A DNA stretch of 64,000 nucleotides, taken from Onthophagus taurus (Eukaryota; Arthropoda; Insecta; Coleoptera; Scarabaeidae). Shown here one piece after another: positions 36,080 through 48,000 of this stretch. How positions within the stretch are numbered: position 1 is the stretch's first letter; every line of letters begins with the position of its first letter. The translations under genes and the position numbers were made by a program. The notes below the pieces were generated by a model. The model had not been told where the DNA came from. It ran no database searches and worked only from the letters and a program-made list of their open reading frames with translations. The stretch is from assembly GCF_036711975.1 (NCBI RefSeq), contig NC_091966.1:5091501-5155500 (forward strand), read 5' to 3'.

Positions 36080-39000
36080 CTACGCAGGACAATGTCTTAG
36101 GTACTCAGAATCGAAGTAAATAATAGTAATTGTAATATCATCCCTAAAAACACGCACGACATCTTCAGGAAGACTCAATAATTGCGATAATTTCCCGTGA
36201 TCGATTCCATATTCGGTTCCTCCAAGCGCGTTTCGTATCAAATGCGTAGCCGCGTTACTATCTTTCGGTTTCGTTTTTAATCCTTCTTTCCGTTGCATTA
36301 ACATCCCGTTAATTTCGTTTAAGGTCATATTTTTTCGAGGTAATTTTAACGGACTTAACGTTACTTTTCCACTCATGTGTTCGCCGACTAATCGAACAAC
36401 TTGTAACGGAGAGATAATATCCCATAAACCATCGGTTGCCAAAATTAAGAATTTATCACGCGGGGTTAATTTATGATAAATCACATCCGGTTTAGCAGTT
36501 AAATACGGCGGTGTGTAATAATTCGGAGGCACCATATGTTCACCAAAATATTTCGTTACAATCGTTGACATTAATTCTTTTGACCATTTATATCGGAAAT
36601 CGCCCATCGCTCGTAACGGAGCTAATTGGCCCAATAATCGTTCCATTTTAATTATTGTATTCGCTTCGTTTGATGGGTGTTCTTTTAATATTCGATCAAC
36701 TTCTGGTTGGTTATAAGTATTATGTTCGGTTGTTAATTTTTTTGCCATCCAAGAATTCGTTTCGGTAGTTACTCCTACAATTTTTTTTTATAACAAATAT
36801 AATTTAATTTTTTTTAATTCACCTAAAACGGCGTTACAATCCCCAACATTCGCAACATGTAAATGAGGTCCATCCACGTGGGCCACACAAGCAACGGCAC
36901 CAGTCATCGCAACTGAAAGCGTTTTCATGTTAATAGGATCGCCGGATTTCGGTATAGCCTCATTCGATAGATCTTCATCTAAACGAAGAAAAGCCTGTTC
37001 TAACGCTTGACTCATTTCAAAACTTTGTTTGTTACCTACCTAGAATTTGTTTTTGATTCATTTTTTAAATTAAAATTAAATAATTTTCGATTTACCTCTT
37101 TTAATCTATTAATATAATTGAGAAAACTATCATTGTAAATGGCACGTACTTCGTCGACAAATTGTACTTTATCGTTGTAAGATTTGATTAAATCTAAAGG
37201 ATTTTCTACGTTTTCTAATGATTTCATATATTTTTCTAAGGCTTCCGTTGGTAATAGACTTGCAGCGATGTATTTGTAAAGACGTTTCGCTATCACTTGA
37301 GCACAAGCACCACCTCCATGACCATCAAACACTCCAAATAATAATCCTAAAAATTAATTAGTTTCATTTCGACTCATGCAATCTTTTTTTATTATTATTA
37401 CCCGTCGTTAATGTGCACTTTGCTTCCGACCTAGTATCTTCCATTGGATTATTTGACCCCAATTGATTGGAATCGTACGATTTAACAGATCCTTCAAAAA
37501 ATTCATAATTAAATTCGTTCGTTCGCAGAATTGAATCAACCTAGAACAATAAGAAAATTATCTGTAATTGTCGTCATTTAATCAGATGATGTTGCGGACC
37601 TATTTATCTAGTTGTATTCAATTTTTTATTATTCTAATGATAAAAACTGAGTCATTCGTGAATTTATGAATTTATTTTTATTGTTACATTTTGTTATTGC
37701 ATATTTTTGAAATATAACAGAGTTTTAGCACAAACAAGAATTGCACAATTCTTTTTTAATTAAACTAATTTAAAGTAATAACAATAATAATGATGAAACT
37801 GAATATCATAAAATGTTGAAAACACTATATTATTAACACATATTCATATTGTTTTCTGCATCACTCTGGTCTAAGGTTAGTGAGAGTACTGTTTGAATAC
37901 GAAAATGGTCTCTAAATTATAAAAAAAATATAAAATAGAAAAAAAGAATCACCTTCGAACAATGAGAAATGTTCAAAACTTTTTCGAATAGCTTTAACAG
38001 CACGAACTAATGATCTGAATTGTTTAACAAAGATGTTGTTCTTTTGGACAGAGGTACTCTTAGCTGTTCTCGGCGAATTATTTTCTGACATTGAGGAACA
38101 CTTTATTGGTTTCTTAGCAGCCAAAGTAAACACAACTCAAAATTTGAATAATTATTTAATCACAGAGTTAGACTAACTAGATATATCATTGAAAAATTGC
38201 AAAGGCTAAGGATATAATAATATCCCTGGAGAAAAAAAATTGTGTTCGGAAACGTTTCCCTACTTAAAATTAAACAATGACAGTCACTTCTTATTTTTTA
38301 TCTTGTGGAAGTGACTAAACCTAGTAGCTTTTTTGGCTACAAACTTTACTATCTTTGCCAGGTCGAGTCAAAACTTTAGGAGCTATTCAAAGATAAATGT
38401 TATACCTAATTTGTGACAGAGTGGAAAAAATGCATTAAGTCTTAGTCATCTAATTTAGAACTACATTTATACAGGGTGTTAGGTAAACATGCGGCAAAAA
38501 TTCTAGGGGTTATTTCTTAGCCTATTCTAAGAATATTTTGTCTTACGATAATTTTTGAAAAACCCCTTTGTTTCGAAGATACAGGGCGAATAAAATTTGC
38601 GACAGTAACAACATTTTATTATCAAAAAATACATGTAAAATTGCTCAATCTACAATAAATGTTCTAAATGACTTCCTCCAGCCTGAATACAAGCATTCAA
38701 TCTTCTCGTCATTGACTGCCGAACTCTTTCAAACACACCACTAGTAGCGTAAACTAATGATTTCAGAGGTCCTCAGAAAAAATAACCCAGGGGGTTTAAG
38801 TCTGGGGAGCGTTTCTGCACAAAAAGTTGCGATACACCACGCCAGTAAGTCTTCCTGGTAGAAATACAGGTCCAATTAGATAATCATCCACAATTCCAAC
38901 CCAAATATTCAAGGAGAATTGATGTTGAAAATAATCTTCACATACCTCATGCGAATTTTCATCTGCTCAGACATGATTATTATGAAAATTCCTTATTGTA

Positions 39001-42000
39001 TTTCTTGAGAAACTGGCTTCATCAGTAAAAAGAATCTGTGTCAGGAATAGAGGGATGCGAACTAATGTTTGCAATATCCATTGACATAATGCAATACCTG
39101 GAGAAAAATCAGCAAGTAGTAGTGCTTGAACGCGTTGTGGTAATGTGGTATGGATACAACAAATTATCCTTACGAGTTTTCCAAACTGTTCAATGACTTA
39201 CATTCAAAGAATATGCAATTCTTCGCATAGAACTACCAGGATCTTCCTCTATCATGTCCAGCACATTTTGTTCCAATTGTACCGTTCTTGCAGTCATTAA
39301 TCTTCCTGGCCCTCCACTTCGTTTTAATGAGCCTGTTTCGCGAAGACGTCGATGAATGTTTTTGAAGATTTTTCGATCGGGAACATTATGGACAGGACAT
39401 TGTTGGATGTACAATCATCTAGCTTGCCATCAGCAAGTCCACACATGAAATGCATGTCAGTCATCTCGGCGTTCGTATAAATCATAATAGAGTAGGTACT
39501 ACACTAACTGTTAAAGACCCGCCAAACAACCAAACCTCACTCAATCTAAAAAAATGCGATCGATGAGACGTATTTAAGTACTTGATAAACTACGTACGCC
39601 ATACTTTTATTCACATTAATAATTTCAACAAATATCGAATATGGTTGTCGCAAACTTTGTTGGCTCTGTAGCTTCGAAACAAAGGGGGTTTTCAAAAATC
39701 ATCATAGGACACAATATTCTTAGAATAGGCAAGGAATAACCCCTTGAATTCCTGCCGCATGTTCACCTAACACCCTGTTTATTACCTTAATAATTATCAG
39801 AAAAATGGTTTCCAATCATGTTTAACATCACTGCGAGAAATAACCGAGGCAATGATATTGACTACAAATTTAAAGTAGCAAGAAGAAGACAAATAAAAGA
39901 ACTAATTTTGATTATGAATGAGAAGATGAGTTATTTGCCGAAGAGATTTTATGTTTTTCTTGACAATGTAAGCGCAAGCTTAAGATAACTTGAATCGCTT
40001 AAACATGAAGAAAGCATATTTGTTTTCATGTAGAACATAAAAAGATTAAAGGAAATTGGTGAAAGTGAACTTTTGAGACAATGTAGTGACTTTCAAATAT
40101 CCCTAATAGTAGGAGAAACTTCAGATCTATCTTGGTTCCGAAATATATAACAAAAAAATATTAACTGGATTGTTCCTCACTATCAAAGTAGTTCTAAAAA
40201 TGATCACCATTACACCCATGATAGCTCTTTCAACAAAACGGAGGTTCTCAAAAGTAGGGTTAAAAATTATTATTTTGTATTATTTTTGCAACATGTATAT
40301 TTATCCTTTAAACAAAACTCATGCCATGTGGCAGTTTTCATCTTTTTTACAGAATTTGTACTTCATATGATTGCCAGGCCATAGTAGTTTAAAACTTGCT
40401 TTTCTGCCACCTAGAGCAGTTCCATGTGGTTCAGTATCCGCTTTCGTTACTGTACAAGCTATAAGCGAAAGTTAACCGACTAACTCATAAATAGATATCG
40501 ACTAGACAATAGTCGACTTACTGTCTATATGTTACAGCGAATTTACATAATTGGTAAATGGGAAATATGCAAAATTCAGGCAATTCAGGGTGAGGCATTT
40601 AAATTATCAATTTTATAAAAAAAAGTTTCAGATAAAACTTTCATCATATGAAGGGGGAAAATATTCTGGATGGTTTTCATTGTAGTGTAGAAGCGCCATC
40701 TAGGCCATTCAATTATTAAGTAAGTTTTTTTAAATGGATACATACATTTTTTTCATCACTATACTATTCTCCATAACAAAATAAATAACTTCTATTTGAA
40801 AGAAATTTTTATTTAATGAATGTTACGCATAATAAAAATTTAAAGTGCAACCACGGAACACCACAATTAACATCAAGTAGGCTGGAAATATTAAGGCCAT
40901 AACAGATGGCAATTGTTTTAATACCCATATCTGTCAAAATTTCCCTTAGCAACAAATTCATTAGTTAGGTTTCACTAATTAAGCTTGGAAAGACATACGG
41001 TTGTTGAAAAAAATTTAAATGTTCTTTGTTTATGAAGAAGCAGCCAGAAATATAAATGTTGCTATGCTTACTTCAATATGATATTCTCCATGACAAAATA
41101 AACAACTTTTATTTCAAGCATTTTTATTTAGCGTGTTTTTATGGATAAAAATGCCAAACAATTACTTCAAACAAACACAACAAAACTCATATTATGCAAG
41201 TCTTATCTGAAACTTTTTTTGATAAAATTGATGGTTTATGAGTTATAAGGTCGTCTCAATTTAAATGCCTCACCCGGTATATTTATACAAACAACATGTA
41301 GAAAACACTATACTATCACTGTGTAGGTTATTAACACTCAAGTTGAGACCGCGTGGTTTGTATCGTTTAGGCATTGAAAAGCTTGTTGAATATTGGAAAG
41401 ATTGAAAGCGATTGAAATAAGTGGAAATCGGATGAACCATCGATAAGAGTTTGGTTATATTGCTTCCTATACCTTCCTTGATCATATTGGTGATGTAGGA
41501 CGTTAGGATGAAGGACGAGCTTTGCCATCTTCCTGAAACACATGATTCGCAGCCGTATGTTTTTAGATGTGTAATCTACCATACTGTTCGACCAGATACT
41601 AGAAATATCACTCAGAAAAATCACCAATACAGGTTACACAGGTACCAAAAGTATCCTCGCCTATGTAGACTATGTGGCAATACTAAGTCGGATAAAAACT
41701 TCCTTAAAAGAAACCCTAGCAAACATTGAAAGTGAATCAAAGGAAAGAATTACAAAATCAATCATCAAAAATTCTCATACTTTAAAATAAACCATTTTAA
41801 TTATATCAACAACGATAGACAAGCGAGAAATGACATAACGAAATCCAAGATCTTAGAACAAAGTTCAAAACTGAAAATATACAAGAGCATTATAAGACCA
41901 GCCATAACCTATGACTACGAAGCATGGATTCTATTAAAATGACGCGATGAGGAAAGACTAAGAATATTCGAACGAAAAGAAGAATTTATGGCCCAATGCC

Positions 42001-45000
42001 ACATAATAACGGCATATGTGGAATAGGAATGAACCATGAACTAAACAGCACTATAGAAGGCGCTAATTTCATCTGATTAAGGGAGAATATTAAGAAAAGT
42101 TGGAAGATGTTGAAAACTCGTCACTTTGCCTGGATCCGCAAACAGTTCTATTAGATCTCTCTGAATCCTGACGATTACCTTTGTTCCAGTTAGCATGATT
42201 TTAATTAAACTGTGATGTCAGCTTCTGTGAGCTGTTGTAGTATTTGTTTTATCAAAGACTTGTCTGAAATCGACGTAAATGCTGTACAGTTCCACGTTAT
42301 TTTAGAGAATTTTTCTTGCATGGTCCGCAAAATGTGGAACATATGGTCTATAATTAAGTAGTCCAACCTAAATCCACTTTGATATTCCCCCAGGATTCAT
42401 TCGGAGTAAGGTTCAAGACGTTATGTCTGATAGTACTATGTAGGTGGTACTTAGTAGTGTGATGCTTCTGAGTTGTTACAGGTATTATATCTATCTTCCA
42501 TTTTTTGGAATTAGTTCATTTCTCCACACGACAAGCAAGTTATATTTTTCAATAAAACGTTTCCTAGGCTTGACTTGAGGTTCCGTAACATATAGTGCTT
42601 CTCCGGTGTTGGGTTGTTACCTCTAGGAGAACCCCCTACCTGGAGGACCAGCAACATTTCTGTCGGGGTCACCATACTACCTTCGACAATCAGTACCGAT
42701 TATTTAAGAGTGGCAAAAACTCGTCTTCATAATCTCTCGTCGGCTACATAACGTGCATTCATTTCACGACATGCACCCGGGGTTCATGCAAGTTTTATCC
42801 TCGGGGAGCTGAGACTAAAGTTCGTTGGCAGAGCTGCTATCAATTCGTTCAAGGGCGTTTCTCATAGTTTTTGATACTGAGTAGACATCGACATGGGTAC
42901 TAGGGATAGCCTGGTAGCAACCCGTTTAAGCTTGCGTGCAGTTTACCCGGGTTTGATTCCCGATTTAAAGCACATTTTCCCGGATTCTTTCCTGGACATT
43001 TTCTCCCAAGGTTCAAGACGTTATGCCTGATAGCACGATGTATCTATCTTCCACATTTCTGGAATTAGTTCATTTCTCTACACGAGAGGTAAATTATATT
43101 TTTCAATAAAACGCTCGAGTTGGCGTTTGGATTTATAAAGGTTTCCTTGATGTATCTCGATTTTACCATCTGTGGTAGTTTAAATTTTCTTATTAACACT
43201 GAATGCACAGGGTCAGATCGATATCTTTAAGAATTACTAACAAAGATGTCTTATGAGACAATATCTTAAAATAGTAATGTTCAAAGATATTGACAAGATG
43301 TTATCCGAAGAAATAATTTAGTAATTCTAAATTTTGCTAAGTAATAACATTAAACCTGGCACTACTTTTTTGTTCTTAACAAGCTTTTATTGTTCACATA
43401 CGAGTAGGATTGGGTTACATAGCTGTCTATAAAGCTATGCAAACCAACCCAACCCAACTAGATATAGGATTAGGGTTGGGTTGGATTGCATTGCTTTACA
43501 GACAGCTATACAACCCAATCCAATCCAACCCAATAAGATGCAGGTGTATTCCTGGGTTGGTTTGCAACTCTAAAACTGTATCTGGTTGAATTGAGATGGA
43601 TTGCATAGTTGTCTATAAAGCTATGCAAACCAACCAAACCCAACTAGATATAGGATTAGGGTTGGGTTGGATTGCATTGCTTTACAGACAGTTATACAAC
43701 CCAATGCAATCCAACCCAATAAGATGCAGGTGTATTCCTGGGTTGGTTTGCAACTCTAAAACTGTATCTGGTTGAATTGAAATAGGTTGCATAGTTGTCT
43801 ATAAAGCTATGCAAACCAACCCAACCCAACTAGATATAGGATTAGGGTTGGGTTGGATTGCATTGCTTTACAGACAGCTATACAACCCAATCCAATCCAA
43901 CCCAATAAGATGCTGGTGTATTTCTGGGTTGGTTTACAACTCTAAAACTGTATCTGTTTGGATTGGGATGAGTTGCATAGTTGTCTATAAAGCTATGCAA
44001 ACCAACCCAACCTAAATAGGTGCAGGGATTAATGATTATAATTAAATACAGCGATAATTTTTAATAAATGAAAACTTTGAAATTATTTTAGTTTCAGAAT
44101 TTTTCATCTTTTGATTAATTCTAAATAAACCTTTTTAAATTTTTTATCGCAAAAATTATTTACGCTTCATTATCTCCTGATCAATATTTCACAAATATTT
44201 AAAAAAAATATGTTTATAGAGCAATCTTATTATCATTTGCGTAATATGATGCAGTTTATCTGTTTTTTTATAAATTAAAAGTTTCCATTCATAATTCAAA
44301 CTGTATTCCACAAAGTTGTAACTCAAAGTTGTCATGTTTTAGTCATGTTCTATGACTAAGACAAGACAATAGCCGATTTTTTTAAAAGATTGTTTGCGCA
44401 AAAATTTCTAGTATATAAAACCAAATTTGGATAAACTAATCGTTAGTAAGTCCAAAGATACTTAGAACGAATAAATTCAAGTTTTAAAACTTTATTAATA
44501 GTGAATTAAAAAAAACATGGCTGTTATTCAAGTTATTTTCCTATTTTCATCTGTAAGTTGTATAACTATATTAATTTTAATTAATATTTTTTAATTAATA
44601 ATTTTTTTTTTGCAGGTTTTATTATTCTCAAACGCATTTTTTTTGCCACCTAATGATGGGTCTGAAATCGGCGATCATTTTCTAAACCAAAAGTTGAATT
44701 TTCTTGAGGGTAAATTTAAAAATTCACCTCTAGTAGATTTCGATTTAATTAAACAAAAAATCGAAGCAAAAAGATTAGCGGAGAAAGAAGCTGAAACAAA
44801 CCCAGAAACGCAAGATCAAAAATTGTGGTTTTTACAAAATAAATTTAACCCAAAATTCAATTTCATCAAAGAAAAAATTGAGTCCAAACAAACCGAAGAT
44901 CCAAATTTGGACATTTTCAACGATAAAGTAGCTTTCTTAGAAAACCTATTAAGCCAACACTTCAATAACCAATTAAATCACGGAATTTCAAAGCGGGCAA

Positions 45001-48000
45001 TTAAAGAGGAATCAAATCCGGCTTCTGGAGCTGCAATTGGAAATTATTTCTTAAACCAAAAATTATCTTTCTTAGAAAATAAATTTAAAGATTCACCTTT
45101 AGTAGATTTTGAGTTGATTAAACAAAAAATCGAGGCGAAACAAGCAGCAAAAGAACAAGAACAACAAATCGCCCAAGAAGAAAATAATGTAACAAATTTA
45201 TTAAATTATTTGAAACAACTTCATGCCCAAAAATTAACCGAAACTCATCAAATCGCGAAAAGAGCTGTTGAAGAAACCAACGTTAAAGATCCATCGATTG
45301 GAAATTATTTTTTGAACCAAAAATTATCGTTCATGGAAAATAAATTTAAAGGAACCCCGATCGATTTTGAAACGATCAAAAATAAAATCGAAGCTAAAAA
45401 AGAAGCCAAATTACAAGAAGAATTATTAGAAAATGAAAATGATTTAAATAATGACCCCAAGAAAATTATTCAAGAGAAACTCACATTTTTACAAAATTTT
45501 CTTCACCAAATGAAAGCCGATCAATTAAAAGCGATTATTGATAAAATCGAAGGAAATCATAATGTTGCGAAACGCGCTGTAAATGATGAGGGGAATGCTT
45601 CCAAAAAAGATTATTATCTTAATCAAAAATATGCCTTTTTGAGTAATAAATTTAAGCAGATGAATATGGATTCTGAAGCACTCCTTCAAAAGATTCAATC
45701 AAAACAAAAAGGGGGACAATAATAATAATGTTGTTTTGAATATTAAAAAAAATGTAGTAATTTGTTAAATTTGCTTAATTGTGTTAAATAAAATTTTTGC
45801 ATTTCATTTTTATTTATTTTTTTGAAATATCACAATTTTGTAGCATTTCTGCATGTGATTTTTATCACACAGCAATACTATAATTTATTGTCAAGTGTTT
45901 CACACATTTTAACATTTTTACCAACTTTAACCCATTTTTTGAAGTAATTAAAGAAATCAAAACAGATACAAACAGTTAACTGTCATTTATGAATATTTTT
46001 AGTAAAACTTGTTGGACATACAAAAATAATTAATGGAAAAACCTTGTTGATAAAAAAATAGTACATAATTTATACGTTAACTTTAATTCACCCACTGTAC
46101 CTAAATGACTTTGCTACTTAATCCTTCGTTGTATTTCAAGTTGAAGTACACCAATTTTACCGTATTGTTAATTCATCTTCAAAATAGTTCCACAAAAAAA
46201 ATATCTTTTTCACAGAAGTATTATGAGGTAATATAAGTACGAAGGCTTTCACAGCCGGTGTATATTGAACTTAAATTTAGAACTAAAACTAGAACTAACA
46301 CTAGAAACTTTCGGGTTTTGCCGTGCGTCTTTTAAGAAAAGGTTTGACGTTTCGGATGCCATGTTGCAACATTCTTCAGAAACTGGTTCGAAGTCAAGTT
46401 TCACGGCAAAACCCGAAAGTTTCTAGTGTTAGTTCTAGTTTTAGTTCTAATTTTAGTTCAATATTATGAGGTATTTGGTTACTTTTTATTACACTTTTTT
46501 TTTGTAAACTTAGACACTTTTAACGAATAGTAGTGGAAATGAAAAGATTTAGTAAGCGATCTAGATCTTAGTGATATTCTAGATGTTGTGGCCCTGTATA
46601 AGAAAATGTTAGAAGAACTTGTCCCAAATGGACAGAACTTTCGTTTAATGTCATTTTTAAATGTTTATAAACGAATAAAAGACAATAAAAATCTTTCAAG
46701 CGAAAAAATTAAATTGGCTTATATTTTGGGGTGGTGTATTGAAATGGTAAATAACTTTTTTTAGATTATTGCATTGCTATAGATGATTTATTTGATAAAT
46801 CTGAATTCAGAAGACGAAAAAAATGTTGGTATAAACATGAAGGTGTTAACGAAAGAGTTCTTTTGGATGTAATTTTTATTGAAAATTACGTGTATGAAAT
46901 TAGCTTTGCTGGGTAGGTTGTCAATGTCTGTTTCTTTTTCTAATGGCGGTACAGTCAAATTTCTTTTCCGACGTGTGGCCGAAGGACGAGAGGGTAGACT
47001 TTTCGGGAAAATGTGCTTTATGCCGGGAATCAAACCTGGGTAAGCTGCACGCAAGTTTAAACGGCTTGCCACTAGGCTATCCCTAGCACCCATGCCGATG
47101 TCTACTCAGTATCAAAAACTATGAGAAACGCCCACTTAATCTGATAATTAGTCAGACTTTCAAAGAATTGATAGCAGCTCTGCCAGCGAAACTTTAGTCC
47201 CAGTTCCCCGAGCACAAAAGTTGCATGAAATAACTGCACGTTATGTAGCCGACGAGAAAGGATGAAAGCGAATTTTTACCGCTCTTAAATAATCGGTACT
47301 GATTTTCTAAGGTAGTATGGTAACCCCGACAGAAATTCCTGGTCCTCCAGGTTGGGGTTCTCTTAGGGATAACAACCCAACACCGGAGAAGAACTATATG
47401 TTACGGAACCTCAAGTGAAGCCTAGGAAATGCGAAAGCAAAAAAGTTGACGGAAGATGGACATGACTATTGGAACTTGAGCCATATGTACTGTTTATAGA
47501 AAAGGAGCATTAAAGAAACTAAAGTTAATGTACTGGCAATTCAGGAAACCAGATGAACAGGTACATGGCAAAACAGACAATATTTCACCACAACAATGGA
47601 AATAAACATGAACTAAGAGGAGCTTTTGTAGTGGACAATGTAGCCAAACCCAATATTTTAGATATCCTCGCCATAATCAATGCACATGGAGAAACAGACG
47701 AAAAGGACGAAGAAACAAAGGAACTATACAGAGAAGTGATTGGAAATAACAGGCTACATGGTATAGTAGAAACCACGAGAGCTGACAGTGACAGATCGCT
47801 TAAAAATGGTATGAATCAAGATATGGACGTACGACTTAGATTATTTCACCACATACATTTAAATGTAGGTTATGTTAGTAATGGAGGTTATATGTCAAAC
47901 ATTGTCAAAGATATTATTTAATGATTTTCCTTTCAAAAAAAACATTTTCGGCTTGTGAAAACACTAACAGATTCATGACAACGCTCATAAGACGTTTCGA

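Noticed and set aside
41330..41530. Possible mariner transposase C-terminus
   Set aside because: Only a short similarity ([11 protein letters not shown]) with immediate stops; not enough to call.
42900..42965. Possible tRNA gene
   Set aside because: A/B-box-like words only; no cloverleaf seen and the block is repeated at 47.0 kb, so SINE-like.
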